Positions 1-12,136 of a stretch of 64,000 nucleotides of DNA are shown in pieces (the first letter of the stretch is position 1; every line of letters begins with the position of its first letter). Both the position numbers and the translations under genes were made by a program. This DNA comes from Globodera rostochiensis (Eukaryota > Nematoda > Chromadorea > Rhabditida > Heteroderidae): the NCBI GenBank assembly GCA_018350325.1, contig JAEVLN010000026.1, positions 744,001 through 808,000 on the forward strand, read 5' to 3'. The notes beneath the pieces are model-generated. The model worked only from the letters and a program-made list of their open reading frames with translations. It ran no database searches and was not told where the DNA came from.

Positions 1-49
1 ACAACAACAATTAGAATATAAGGGCACTCAAAGTTTTGTTAGTTATGAT

Positions 50-203
50 TAGAGCCCGGTCGAGACGAGAATTTCGTCTCGAGATGACGAAAAATCTCGA
101 CTCGAGATTTCGCTCGAAGAAATTTTCCGAGATTTTTCCGAGTCCCGTGCTTTTTCGAGAATCTCGTCTCGAGATCTCGCTCGAAGCTCAAGTCCGGGCT
201 CTA
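50..203. mobile_element. hAT-type MITE, TAGAG family, copy 1
   Basis: A 154-bp element starts TAGAGCCCGG and ends with the exact inverse CCGGGCTCTA. It is bracketed by a perfect 8-bp duplication GTTATGAT (42-49 and 204-211). Eight-bp target duplications and TAGAG/CAGGG-type ends are hallmarks of hAT transposons. The interior is packed with CTCGA/TCGAG units and codes for nothing. It is a non-autonomous copy; related copies occur at 2410-2539 and 33555-33663, and a fragment at 8144-8254. Confidence 0.85.
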
Positions 204-921
204 GTTATGATGTCATTATATTAACATCATTAACTACATTTTTAGAAAGATGGTTAAGGTTTATTTAAGTGTTCTGGTCTTAAAGAGAGAAAAATGTTTT
301 TTATTTATAGAAACAAAACATTTGTTCGTATTTTGTGTGGATGTGACTTCTGAGAAGCCCATCATAAAATGTTCAAAAACAGAAATGAATTAAATGAATG
401 ACAACAAAAATTAAAGGCGCTGATTTATGTATAAATAATATACAAATTAATTTAATTGCTAAGAATTTTCTTTTTTTTTTTTTGCTTAACTTTATATGGA
501 AAAAATATGTAAAAATCCGTTTTTATTTTTTATTTAGGAAATATGTACAAATTATCTTTACTTGGGGATCGTAGCTTGCTGAAAGCACACTTTAACCAGC
601 CCACTCATTTTCTGAAATTAAAAAATAAATTTTTTATGAATTTTTTTTGGGGCTAGGGGGACCCGCTTTGGCAATAAAATTGTTTAGGCTCTAAAAATTA
701 ATAATATCTGCTGTATAATTATAGCAAAAAAGTCTTCTCTATTTAAACAAATTCCCCATTTATTAACATATAAGTATGCAAAATGGTGCACGCAGCGAAA
801 CTTTTCAATATAAAAATTTGCACAATTATTTACGTTGTGACTTACTTAGTATAACCCACTGCATCAATCATTTCCTGGGCTATGATTAAAAAATAATTCC
901 TTTTTGAAACATCTGACTTTT
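204..921. other. AT-rich intergenic stretch, no gene seen
   Basis: No open frame with protein-like composition, no RNA gene and no recognisable repeat was found here beyond homopolymer T and A runs. Confidence 0.5.
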
Positions 922-1430
922 GAAGCAAAAAATTTACAAAAAGCGTACAATTTTTGTTTGAAATTTTGATACAAAAAAGTAATTAAGCCAATTGGAATAT
1001 ATTCATTCTTGAACACATCTCTCTATATTGTTGAAGCTAAAAAATTTACAAAAAGCTACAATTTTTGTTTGAAATTTTGATACAAAAAAGTAATTAAGCC
1101 AATTGGAATATATTCATTCTTGAATCTCTCTATATTGTTGAAGCTAAAAAATTTACAAAAAGCGTACAATTTTTGTTTGAAATTTTGATACAAAAAAGTA
1201 ATTAAGCCAATTGGAATATATTCATTCTTGAACACATCTCTCTATATTGTTGAAGCTAAAAAATTTACAAAAAGCGTACAATTTTTGTTTGAAATTTTGA
1301 TACAAAAAAGTAATTAAGCCAATTGGAATATATTCATTCTTGAACACATCTCTCTATATTGTTGAAGCTAAAAAATTTACAAAAAGCGTACAATTTTTGT
1401 TTAAAATTTTGATTCAGTAATTTACTTTGT
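922..1430. repeat. Tandem repeat, about 4.5 copies of a roughly 106-114 bp unit
   Basis: The phrase AAAAAATTTACAAAAAGCG recurs near 926, 1036, 1142, 1254 and 1368. Each time it is followed by a nearly identical tail containing AAGCCAATTGGAATATATTC. Copies differ by short deletions, for example the missing ACACATCT in the second unit. No coding potential was seen. Confidence 0.85.
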
Positions 1431-2409
1431 GACTTACTTAGTATATGCCTCACCACATTGAGAGAAGACGCACAAAAATTCATAAAAAAAAAATATTTTT
1501 AATCTTTGGGGCTAGAAATAGTCAGAATAGGTGAAGCATGATCTCATGAACGCTGATTAAATGGCAAATGAAATTGGGTGCCAATTGTTTTTATTTAGGA
1601 AATATGTACAATAAAAAATTATTTTAAAATTAAATTACTCAATTTAAAATGCAATTGTTCTTTATTTTTTATTATTTTTTGAAATCTCCCATGAAGCTTG
1701 TAGCTGCTTGAAATGAACTTCAGTTTCGACACTTTGTATTAGCACGTTGTCAAAGTGACAAGAACCCATTGGTGCTGGAGTTATTGCATTATTTCGACAA
1801 AAGCGAAATAATTTTAACATTTTCAACAAAGCAAAACGCGCCCTTCGATTCAGTATTGGATGACATCTTTATTAAATTTTAAAAAAAAGTTATATTTAAA
1901 AAACCAACTCGAATGGCTTTGTTTGTATTGATATTAGACTTTGGAAATTGGTTAATTCTGGAATTAACCGGTTAATTTTATAAATTCTAAAAAAGGCTAT
2001 AACTTTTTTTAAACTCACCAAATCAAACAAACACGATGCGATTTGAAAGCTCAAGTTTTTAAAAGATATTGGTAAACCAACGCTAAACAATTATAGAATT
2101 TGAAAAAAACCCCGATGTTTGGGTCCTTTTTTACACAAAACTTTTTAAAAACGAACTCAACCGCAAAACGGCTTTTACTCATTAAGAAAAAGCTTTCGAA
2201 TTGGCATCTTGTTTATTTGATTTGGTTAAGTTTAAGAAAAATTATAGACTTTTAAATTTCCAAAGGTAATTGCTGATCCGGCATTTACGGAAGCCACTAA
2301 CAATCAAGCTCTAACGCGACATCGCTTTTATAGCACGCGAATTGCATTGTACCTTAGAGCTCGCTAGTTACTTTAATTAAATTAAACTATCTTAAAAGGG
2401 AATAAAAAC
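1431..2409. other. Intergenic stretch, no gene seen
   Basis: Only short AT-rich open frames occur, without recognisable protein features. Nothing further is supported. Confidence 0.4.
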
Positions 2410-2539
2410 TAGAGTCCGGACCCCAAACCAAACAATTTTTTGAGTTATTTGTATAAAAAATTGGACCAAAGTTTTTTGGTTTTGGGTCAAATTGGGCACA
2501 ATCAAGTTTTCTGGTTTGGCTCCAAGTTTCCGGTCTCTA
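2410..2539. mobile_element. hAT-type MITE, TAGAG family, copy 2
   Basis: A 130-bp element runs from TAGAGTCCGGACCC to GGTCTCTA, with ends inverted at 10 of 11 positions. The flanks ATAAAAAC (2402-2409) and ATAAAACC (2540-2547) look like an 8-bp target duplication with one mismatch. The interior holds TTTTGGTTTTGGG-type sequence also seen in the copy at 33555-33663. Confidence 0.7.
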
Positions 2540-2654
2540 ATAAAACCCCCGTTTTGCATATGTCGCTTTTGATATGATCTAATTTGTAAGGGTTTTTAAA
2601 TTTAAAATATTATTTATGTTTAAAATATAAAATTAGCTATATACTTAAAATAAT

Positions 2655-4312
2655 TTATTCCCCCCACTTAATCATTGTGATTGGCAGCATAAAATGATTG
2701 ATTGAATGGAAAATGCACAACAGCTGCATGAACAAGGCCAATTTGTCCAGATCGATGACGATTTGTAACGCGCCGTTCATCACCAAAAGAAATGCTAACA
2801 AAACGCTGATGAAATGGCAAATGAAATTGGGCGCCAATTGTTGCCCAGTTTGAATGTTTTCGTTTAACTTAAAAATATTTACATTAATAAATAAAAAATT
2901 TTTCAATTTTACAAGCAAAATTAATTATTGACCTGGTAGCGAACAGTTAGTTGATGAGTGTTTTTAATCATTTCGCCATATCGTGCCAAAAATAATTTTT
3001 TATTCAAATTTACGAGTATAAGAACAGCCTAAATATTAAATTTGCACACTGTCATATAAAATAAAAACAAATCATAATAATTTAATTTATTTAAATTAAT
3101 AATTCGCTTACATATATTTCAATAAAACTTGCTCCCATAAGTCCAACATACAAAAATATAACAATTTTTGAGTAAGTTATCACAGAAGAACTAACATATA
3201 TTTGAACATAACAGGCCACAGAGCACAAAACAACCTTTAAAATAAATAAATTTAAATATAATTGTAGCTTTTTCGAAGGGTTTTTCAAAATAGCCTGAAT
3301 TATGATGTTAAATCAGGGCTCCGATATCTGCTGATTTTTCCTCATTCTGTGGTTTTGGAAAGGCCAATGAAGATTTTTTTAAAGATGCGGATTTGCGGAT
3401 TTTGTGGTCTTTTGAGATCCCTGTGGACTTTTTGTAGTTTTTTTGGGAAAAATGACTACAAAAAGCTTTTTTCTCTTATCAAAATTGTTAAATCTTAAAA
3501 AAAAGATTTTCCCGGTCCTTTTTCATTAATAAAAAATGACTATTTTTAAAATTTAAGTTGCAAATCTCTTAACCAGGGCTCCCAATTTGAGCCTCATTTT
3601 GTGTTTTTTGGAAGGTCCATGAGGCTAAATTTTCAAAATGAGGTTTTTTTGTGGTTTTTCTAAAGTTCGGAAGTTTTTTAATGTAAAAAAGCATCACATT
3701 CCTTCAAATGTTGGTTGCAAAACTTAAATTTTGTGGTTTAAATGAAGAAATGTCGAATATGCGGATTTTAGGTAACAAATGAGGATTTTTTGATGCTCCG
3801 ATGCAGATTTTAAAAATTTTGAGATCGCAGCTCTGTGTTAAATCGATTGACTTTTTGAACTAAAATACCGTAATGAGAAGCCAAATGAACGTGAAGGCCC
3901 GTCCTTTATATGCTTCATATTTGTCCACAAAAATGGTGGCCAAAATGCGTTCAATTATCAACACATGGCCAACAATGTTGCTGAATATAAACAACCAAGA
4001 TTCGGCAGCGATCACCAAATTTGATGGGTACCAAAAGATGTTATGGTACACGTACAATTCACTTCCCAACACATAAAATCGGGCCAAAATGAACAAAAAA
4101 ATGCAATACAATTGGGCTAATAGAATTGTTTTCAAATTGTTATGCAAAATATTCGTTTTGTAGATAATTGTAGCACAAAAAATCAGCATTGGAATTGTCG
4201 GAATGTTGATCAGAAATTCGATGGTTCCAAATATTGAACAGAATGAAACGATCACAGGACTGTTGAACAGATCCGAGAATGGAGTTAAGGAGTAATTTGA
4301 AGATGATGACAT
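2655..4312 (-). CDS. Seven-transmembrane chemoreceptor, Sre-like family
   Basis: Four exons, all joined in phase 0 (4312-3869, 3294-3112, 3028-2933, 2867-2655), give 311 residues, close to the 310-350 usual for nematode Sre receptors. Hydrophobic membrane segments run throughout. Seen motifs include NNLKTILL after helix 1, an ERILAT..DKYEAY stretch (an ER..AT..YE pattern typical of Sre/Srab proteins) and a splice-joined VRYQ|LNEN block matching the Sre RYQ..EN signature. It should be a plasma-membrane GPCR in sensory neurons; the ligand is unknown. Intron 1 (3868-3295) has been enlarged by a hAT element at 3314-3835, and the exons remain open, so the gene looks functional. The family is recognised from motifs, so subfamily is less certain than the fold. 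Confidence 0.8.
3314..3835. mobile_element. Non-autonomous hAT element inside chemoreceptor intron 1
   Basis: The 522-bp element begins CAGGGCTCCGAT and ends ATCGCAGCTCTG (inverted: CAGAGCTGCGAT, 10 of 12 identical). It is flanked by an exact 8-bp duplication TGTTAAAT (3306-3313 and 3836-3843). Removing it with one TSD leaves an ordinary short intron between the first two receptor exons. A second CAGGGCTCCCAA end at about 3577 suggests a nested or composite copy. Confidence 0.85.
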
Positions 4313-4471
4313 TTGTAAATCTGGAAATGAAAGGTCAGGTTTATAGAAAAAAAAAAAGTTTAAAACAAGGTTGAGCCAGTGACCCCAGAAATTTGGTCAG
4401 ATTCCCCCCCCCCCTACCCCTTCGTGATCCCCGACCGAGTTTTTGGGAAAGAATCCCAGAAAATTGTTCTC

Positions 4472-4744
4472 CGAAAATTGGTCACCAAGGAACATGAATT
4501 TCGAGTTTTTTGTTCTAACTTTATTTAGTTAGTCTTTGGCAAAAAGATTATCCAGACTAAATGCTGTCAAATTGTACTTAATTTTTTGTATTCTGTAGAC
4601 TTTTTTAAATTTTTAACTAATTGCAATTAGTATCAATCGAAAGATCTTGTCGAGTTGAGCAACAATGCAAAATTAGAATTGTTTGAAAAAAGTTAGAACG
4701 AAAAACTCGAAATAGGTATCCTGTTCCTTGGTGACCAATTTTCC
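4472..4744. repeat. Inverted repeat, about 50-bp arms
   Basis: Arms at 4472-4520 and 4691-4744 are reverse complements with few gaps, sharing AAAATTGGTCACCAAGGAAC and the block ending TTCTAACT. The 170-bp spacer is AT-rich and non-coding. It is probably a fold-back MITE; no convincing target duplication was found. Confidence 0.7.
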
Positions 4745-5160
4745 GTACACCTTACTATTAAGAAAATCTCAACCCGACGCCGGGGGGCAAACCCTACTTT
4801 AAAATTTTAATAAAACAAAAAATTCCTCCTTATGTTTGAGATTACAGAATATTGTGAGGTGCAATGGACTACTCGATTCGGCTAGCTGAAGCTTGCGGCC
4901 CGAAATTTGCGGCCCCGAAACTTGCGGCCCGAAATTTGCGGCCCCGAAACTTGCGGCCCGAAATTTGCGGCCCGAAATTTGCGGCCCCGAAACTTGCGGC
5001 CCGAAATTTGCGGCCCGAAATTTGCGGCCCTAATTAAAGCAAAAAAAAAAAACAAAACAAAAAATGACAAAATAACAAAATACTTTTAATTTTAAAAATT
5101 TTGTCATAAAAATGCAAGTAAAAGTTAATAGCTCATATTGTCTAGACTAGTCGCACCCAC

Positions 5161-6275
5161 CAGGGCTGCACGAAATTTCGTTTCGTTTTCATGTTTTTCG
5201 TCGTTTTCGTGGTTTTTTGGGTTTCGTTTTCGTGTTTCGTTTTCGTCCTAGAATTTTTTTTCGTTTCGTTTTCGTTTTTGAAAGTAAAAAAATAGATTTT
5301 TTGTTTCGTTTTCGTTTTGAAAATGAAAAATTTTACGAAAAAATCAAAAAAAAGTACACCCCTAAAGAATGGACTTTTGAAGATAATTTTAATTTTATGA
5401 GAGATAATCTAGTGTGTTGAACACCACAATACATCGTGGTGTAGTAGTTAGTGTTGAGCTCATTCGGGTTATCATTTGTCAGGTTCGATTCCACGGACCT
5501 GCGACTCTCTTTTATGAATCTTTAGTGCAGAAATTTATTCTTAAAAACAATTTAAAAAGTTTTAAAATTATTTTACACTTTTAAAAATAAATATTTCGAA
5601 CTTTCCTTTATAACTTACACAAATCGTATGCTTTTTTCTTAATTTTCATATCAAAAAAACCGATCAAATTTAAAAAATTTCTCGGCGGCGCTTATCGGCA
5701 CCGCCGACTCTCCCTGTATTTGCAGAGGTGCCAACTCTAGGGCATCGGGTCAAAAATATGGCATTTTAATGGTTATTTTTCTTAAGGAATCTTCAAAAAA
5801 ATGCATTTTTTTTGAAGGGTGTTGGGTGGTTCGGCGCTGCCGATAGGCGCAGCTAAAGATCAAGTAGCACTATTTTCGGGAAATTCTCATTTTCCAAAAA
5901 TAAGAAATTTTCATTAAAATTCGAAATATGGCAAAATTGTGGCATTTGCCATAAAAATAGGGCAAGTTGGCACCCCTGCTCATCCAAAAATTTGTTAACG
6001 ATTATTTTACTTTTCCCTTTCATCAGAAAATCTTGAAAAAACAATTATGTTTGCATCATAATTTGATCAATGGTTTTGCCTATGATTAAATTTTAATTTA
6101 AAAATTTTCGTGTTTTTCGTTTTCGTTTCGTACGAAAACGTATATTTTTTCGTTTTCGTGTTTCGTTTTTGTCCTAGAATTTTTTTTCGTTTCGTATTTC
6201 GGTTTCGTCCTAAAAAATTTTTTTCGTTTCGTTTTCGTTTTCGAAAATGAAAAATCCTGTTTTCGTGCAGCCCTG
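5161..6275. mobile_element. hAT-type element nested in the fold-back
   Basis: The 1,115-bp element has 15-bp perfect terminal inverted repeats CAGGGCTGCACGAAA. An exact 8-bp duplication GCACCCAC flanks it at 5153-5160 and 6276-6283. Both subterminal regions carry TTTCG/TTTTCG runs in inverted orientation. The interior holds a tRNA-like block (5431-5510) and two copies of a GC-rich palindrome (near 5683 and 5832). No transposase frame is present. Confidence 0.9.
5431..5510 (+). repeat. tRNA-like (SINE head?) sequence
   Basis: It contains an A-box-like TGGTGTAGTAGTTAGTG and, about 40 nt on, a B-box-like GGTTCGATTCC, the spacing of a pol III internal promoter. Stems expected of a functional tRNA do not form cleanly, so a tRNA-derived relic is more likely than a tRNA gene. 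Confidence 0.35.
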
Positions 6276-6596
6276 GCACCCACTGATCAAAATTGTTCCA
6301 GCGAGTCGGTTACGATTGGATCCGACACGGGGTGTTTCGACTAGGCTACGAGCCAAAAGACTCGCTGGAACAATTTTGATCAGTGGGTGCGACTAGTCTA
6401 GACAATATGAGCTATTAACTTTTACTTGCATTTTTATGACAAAATGGTGTAATAAATTACCAAAATTAAAGTTATTTTGTCATTGTCATTTTTTGTTTTG
6501 TTTGCTTTAATTAGGGCCGCAAAATTCGGGCCGCAAATTTCGGGCCGCAAATTTCGGGCCGCAAGTTTCGGGCCGCAAAATCGGGCCGCAAGCTTC

Positions 6597-7389
6597 GCAC
6601 CACTCTCGAATTCCGAATAATTCGTTCTCTGAAAAATTTTTTTCAAGTTTTTTGTTTTCCCGAAACGGGAAAATTCCCGGGTTATGTGTGGGAATTAAAA
6701 AACTAATTGATGTAATGAAACTAACGCCAAATTGGTTTGAAATGCGTGAATATTTCACATGACATTCATTTTCTCCTGTGAATTAAGAAATGGCACATCG
6801 AGAAAATTAGAAAAAAATGAAGTTAACAGCTTTATTAAACATTCGGAATAAAGGGGTGCCGTAAAAAGATGTTTTAAATCGAAAATTTAATTTAAGCGAA
6901 ATCGAATTTAAACATTGAATATTTGAATAGGTATATCAATTTTTTAATATTTAAATTTGATATTTCGACATTTCAAAACCAAAATCTCCTTGTCATGAAA
7001 GGAAGAAATTGAAAAATGGTGATAAAATAAATATAATTCAAAAATTTAAACAATTAATCCAAATTCTAAAAATTGTAAAAATTCCAATAAAGTTTAAATG
7101 AATATGAATTAATTTGTTTTTTTAAAATATACATCTATTGAAGAAATATACAAACCCGGCTGCCAGTAATTAAACCCATACATTAAAATGAACGAGAAAA
7201 AGGGGATGTGGGAAATCGTTGGAACTCCCCAGGCAAATGGAAATCCCAGGGGGTAAAACAATTTGAAGAGATGGGCAAGGCCACGGTGCCCGGAATGGAA
7301 TTGTGGCAAAATTGGTACATTGAAATGTGGCAATTTAGGGCAAAAAAATGTCCGAAACAGGTAGTATTGGGGAGTAAATTGGCATTGTA
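6597..7389. other. AT-rich stretch, no gene seen
   Basis: No recognisable coding or RNA feature. From about 7270 near-duplicate phrases such as AAATTGGTACAT and GAAATGTGGCAATTT begin, leading into the LINE-like remnant. Confidence 0.4.
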
Positions 7390-7752
7390 ATGAAATGTGG
7401 CAATTTGGAAGGGAGAATGTCCGAAAATGGCATTGGGGGAAAATTGGTACATGGAAATGCATTCAAACTGTTGGCCTCGAAGGACCGCAAGCTTATTGAA
7501 TGTGGCCAATTGGAATTGGGAAGGGGCACCGGGGCCGAGCAGTATCACCGGACAATTTTTGAATTCTCCAAACGTCCCGCTAGACCTCGCCCACTGCAAA
7601 TACTGGTGCCCCGTAAAATATCCACTACACAAAACTCCCTAATTAACCGCACAGTCAATCTATGGAATACCCTTTTCCCAAACACACATTTTCGAATCAA
7701 ATTCCACAAAAAAAATTATTCACCAAAAAACGGTCTCAAATTCAAACACTAA
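7390..7752 (+). pseudogene. Remnant of a non-LTR retrotransposon (LINE) pol C-terminus
   Basis: The last third of this open frame reads NSLINRTVNLWNTLF, followed by a basic tail. It resembles the R..x..WN.LP block that closes the reverse-transcriptase polyprotein of many CR1/Jockey/RTE-type LINEs. No upstream RT motifs are present, so it is a 5'-truncated fragment. The first half has no recognisable domain and overlaps local near-repeats. Identification rests on one short motif. Confidence 0.4.
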
Positions 7753-8030
7753 ATAAATGCCCATATATTTTCTACAACTAATTTCCTTTCCTCCTTGGCC
7801 CAGGGTGACCATCTAACCTGCTTTAGCAGGTTTTTCCTGTTTTTTGAGCTTTTTCCTGCTAAATTACCTGCTTTTAGGAGTTTTTCCTGCTTATTGATTA
7901 AATTTTCTATAAATTTTGCTTAAAAATGTCTAAAATCTAAGAATATTTGGGTTTTTTGTTCAAATGTATTGCAGTTTGTAAATGATTGGCGATATGTTCA
8001 TGCCCATTTGTTGTTGAAATGAATACAAAA

Positions 8031-8367
8031 CTTTGCCCCTTCACCCATCTTCCAAATCCACCCACATTATATGACCACATCATTCACCATTTACTTTATG
8101 CTTCGTGTAAGAGACACTCAGGTGCCCTTCGAACGGCAACTAAATGAGCGAGATCTCGAGGTCGAGATTTTTCGAGAATCTCGTCAAGATTTTTCGAGAT
8201 CCTCGAGCGAGATCTCGTCTCGACCGGGCTCTAATTTAGACTCAAACACCCTGCCTTTGCCCCTTCACCCATCTTCCAAATCCACCCACATTATATGACC
8301 ACATCATTCACCATTTACTTTATGCTTCGTGTAAGAGACACTCAGGTGCCCTTCGAACGGCACCTAA
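8031..8367. repeat. Direct repeat (113 bp x2) flanking a MITE fragment
   Basis: Blocks 8031-8143 and 8255-8367 are nearly identical, both containing CTTTGCCCCTTCACCCATC and a block ending TTCGAACGGCA. Between them lies a CTCGAGA-rich piece ending CCGGGCTCTA, a truncated relative of the MITE at 50-203. This may be duplication by template switching around a transposon insertion. It lies just 3' of the GS-like gene. Confidence 0.75.
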
Positions 8368-8386
8368 TTGACAAATTGACAACACA

Positions 8387-11300
8387 TTAGTCATAAAGAT
8401 ATGGCGTATCAAAGGCGCCAGTTCCAGCTGAAACGCCGCCTTCATTACTGTCGGCCAATTTGGTACGGATCATGTTGCCATTCTGCTCATAATACACCAC
8501 CGTGCCATCCTTCAAATTGCCAAAAATGTAGCCAAAAATGCCAATCTCATTGACCACATCGCTGAGCTGGGTCTCTTTGTTGGGCCACACCATGAAGTTC
8601 TTGAAATTTGCGAATTAAATTTTATTATATTATATATAAAACAATATTTAAATAACTTTTATCTCTAGATGAGATGAATTTCAATTTTTATTATTTTAAT
8701 CTTATTAATTTAATTTCTTTTTATAAATTATGTATAGTTTTGTCGTAACATTTTAATTTTAAGAATTAAAAAAAAATTTCATGACATTTTAGTTAAAAGT
8801 TGATCAATTTTTTTATGTTTCGTCGATTTAAACATTGAAAAAAATCAGAAAATTTAAACAAAACCACCTTTGTGGGCACTGGGTTTAGGCGTTCCATCAA
8901 AATATGCGCTGCTCGTTCACTTCGATTAAATGTTTTCAGTTTGTCCACGATGTCCTGGCCCCAAAAGTTTTTGCCACCGCCTTCCTTGTTCGGCTTCAAC
9001 ACGTAACGCTCGGGATGAGCAATGGCATCCTTAAATTATTTTTAAAATAATTTTTATTCCATTAAAAAATTGATTAATTATAAATATTTTATGATGTCGT
9101 TTAACGTTATTGCCTAAGAATTTCAAACATCAACTTAAAGATTTAAAATTTTATAAATTTATACGTTCTTTGACTATAAATTTTATGAAACAAAATAAAA
9201 AGTATAAATTAATATAACCAAATATGAATTACCTCAATGATCATCCGCGTTTGCTCGTCATCATTCTCCAACCCCCACAATTTGGCAAAAGTATTGCGTA
9301 TGTCGGCAATCATTTGTGCTTCGCTGGGGTCCGGAAAGAATCGTTCGACCATTCCAGGCATAGCAAGCAGCTAAACTTAATGAATTTTTATTTAATTATA
9401 AAAATTAAATGATAAAAAAATTGACACAATTTAATTTAAAATATATTTTTGTTGATAAAGTCAATGCTACATTTATTTATAAGCTGACCTGTTGAACTTT
9501 CTTTGTTGTGCAGAATTCAAAAAACAGTGAAGTAGCTTTCTGTAACAAAAAAAAATTCCATTTTGTTAGCCCGTTGAAGTTTAAACACCACAAAAAACAC
9601 ACATTGATAATATTTTATGTTAAATTAAAATTGTTTATAAAAAATTTACAATTGCTTTTGATCGCTCGATCATTCGAATCATATTGAATGTTGCGGGCGC
9701 TAATATTGAACCCATGAAGATTAAATTTTTATACGCAACTGCTACCGGAAGCCCACCCAATCGTAGCGTAAAATCTTCGTCCATTGTTAAACTGCAAAAA
9801 AAAAATTAATAAATGAAATTGCGCATTTAAACGCCTTAGGTTTTAAAAAAAAAAGTCGATAAGAATGTCGTCCATTGTCATATAAATTTTTTCAAAACGA
9901 ACTTGTGGTCACCGAGTGGGCAAATTAAATCTGATCAATACGCAACAGAACTTTTTTTTAACTGAATTTCTTACTTTTTGAATTCATTCAGGGCCAAATG
10001 TACAATTTTTGCTTTTCCATTCGAAAGTCGCTCCAGTTCGTAATGATCATGGTAATTGGCAAAATGCCATGGTGATTTTGTCTTGTTATCCATAAACAAA
10101 ATAATTGCATTTGGGTCACCATATGTTAGCCTTAAAAATAAAAAATTTATGTTGTTTTTGTAAATTTAAGCATAAATATTTATTCTATTTTTACATCATT
10201 TTTATGATTTCAAAATTGATTCAAATACAAATATTTAAATTATATCAATTTACAATAACTTTAAAATGGAAAATTCAAATTCACACTGACCATGCTTGAT
10301 ATAACATTCGATTCAATGCCTTGCTTGATTGATTTTTGGCCAACACACTGTCTATAAATGCATCTGGAACACCTGCCTTCTGCAACACTCGTGCATGCAA
10401 GAGCCTGACCTGCTGTGACATGCATGCCGTTCCAACCGATCCGCCATTCACTTCAATCTGCAAAATCATCGGTGTAGAGAAAAACGGGTGGGTATTGGCT
10501 TTTGTATTTCAATTAGCGCGTCATTGCTTAAATATGCGCATAAATTATGCACTAAAAATTGCAAAATATGCACATAAAATGAAAAAATATGCACATATTC
10601 CAATATAAAATTTCCCAAAATTCTTCAAATTTTTCAAATATTGCAAAAAATGGGCAAGATTTTCCTAATTGAAGTAATGAGAGAAAAAGAATTTTATATT
10701 AAATTAAAGTCATTTCAGAGAAAATAAAATATTCAGAATTTTAAAAATTTTCTTTTTTTGGTGGCAGAATTTTTAGTCGCGGAAAAGTTAATTTTTAGGG
10801 GTGCATTTTTTTGAAAATTTGTTGATTTCTAATCAATAGCCAACGCACGTAGTAAAAATTAGCAAAATTTAAGAAATATCATCAGAAAAAAAGAAATGAA
10901 AAAAGGTTTAATTTAATTTTGGAAATTATTAATTCCCATTCAAATAATTTTTTCAATTTAATTTTATATCTCAAAAAGAATTAACCTGTTTCAATTCGTA
11001 CTTTGGTTTATTTGTTTGATTATCATAGCTTTCATGAACCATATAATCCTAAAACTATGATTGTAAGAATCATCAAAAATTAATTTTGATTTATTACTAG
11101 AGATGGGATTTATATTGACTAAAAAGTCAAATATTGACCAAAAAAGCCCACCAAAAACCCCAAAAAGTGCTAAAAGGCTAAAACTGACCAAATCCGGTCA
11201 TTTTATGCGTAAAAGCCTTCAAAATTCGTCAATCTTTATTATTTTGCTCTCACAAATGTAAATTTATTATTTTTTACATGTTTTTGAAAATTTAAAAAAA

Positions 11301-12136
11301 TCAAATCAAAAAATTTTATGTCAACCTGAAAAACCCATCTCTATTTAGTACATTTCAATGTCTGATTAATTCTTAAAAAATACTTTCCAATTATTTCAAC
11401 AAAAAAAAAAGATTTCAAACCGAGCGTTGCAAAAATATTGCCAGCGGTTGCTTAATCCCTTCAGTTTTCATTTCTTCCAAAAATTTCATGTACATTCGAA
11501 CGGATGCATCTGACTCAATCACATCATTATATGCCATTTTTAGAAAATCGAAGTCGCATGCAATGCGAAAATACAGCAAGCTCATCGCCTAAAGCAAGAA
11601 ATTTTTTATTTTGTTATTTTTGGATTTGTATTAAATGCATTTAAAAATGTATCAAAAGCGTATGCCTCACATATTGATTTGATTCAAAAAGGTTTAAAGA
11701 ATTAAATTTCAAATAAAAACATTTTAAAATAATGAAAAATACCATCAAATTCAAACCTTTTGCACAGCTATTGCTTGATCGTAGAATTTGCGAGGAATCG
11801 GTGATGGAAACAATGTAAATGGCGCAAATTGGGCTACATCGCTCCTTTTTTAATTATAAAAAGTTTTAATTTTAAAATGATTAATTAAATCTATGAGCAC
11901 AACACACCGGCCATAATGGTCGGGCGTTCGCATTTTCATAAAAAGATTGTGGGCCCAGTCGATGGCATCGTCAACCAGCGCTTGAACATCTAAACAGTCC
12001 GGAAATAGGCCAATTTTATTTATAAAAAGGTCAAAATTAAATTACCATGCGTCATTTGGGATAAAGCTCCGGTGATAAGGCATATATGAATAATGCCAGC
12101 AATCAGGCAGCAAAATTGCCAACTTTTAGCATTCAT
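8387..12136 (-). CDS. Secreted glutathione synthetase-like protein (candidate effector)
   Basis: Twelve exons (12136-12046, 11989-11908, 11844-11757, 11588-11421, 11048-10986, 10457-10291, 10130-9975, 9791-9650, 9539-9489, 9370-9233, 9029-8868, 8599-8387) join in phase to 506 residues. Eukaryotic GSS landmarks appear in order: FAPFTLFPSP, RSDYM, QIEVN, TKKVQQ, the glycine-rich ATP loop KPNKEGGGKNFWG, EIGIFG, IRTK and the A-loop EGGVSAG. Glutathione synthetase ligates gamma-glutamylcysteine and glycine using ATP. Unlike the cytosolic enzyme, this protein starts with a clear signal peptide (about residues 1-26). The substrate-contacting block after QIEVN reads GGSVGT instead of the usual TISAS. 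Secreted GS-like effectors with altered activity are known from cyst nematodes, so this fits that expanded family. A hAT MITE lies in intron 4. Whether it still makes glutathione cannot be read from sequence. Confidence 0.9.
11098..11343. mobile_element. hAT-type MITE in GS-like intron 4
   Basis: Ends TAGAGATGGG and CCCATCTCTA are exact inverses. Flanks TTTATTAC (11090-11097) and TTTAGTAC (11344-11351) match at 7 of 8 positions, as expected for an ageing hAT target duplication. The 246-bp interior is non-coding and contains TTTTTGG-type runs in both orientations. Confidence 0.75.

Larger units (their letters stand above)
4888..6596. repeat. Fold-back element with GCGGCCCGAAATTT minisatellite arms, split by a hAT element
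   Basis: The left arm starts GAAGCTTGCGGCCCGA at 4888, with repeated GCGGCCCGAAATTT/GCGGCCCCGAAACTT units to about 5030, then unique sequence to 5160. The same blocks return inverted at 6359-6596. Removing the hAT insertion 5161-6275 and one TSD restores a near-perfect palindrome with a roughly 50-nt loop (6308-6358). No coding capacity was seen. Confidence 0.85.

Noticed and set aside
1028..1400. Possible CRISPR-like array
   Set aside because: Units are contiguous tandem repeats of about 110 bp without unique spacers, in a eukaryotic genome.
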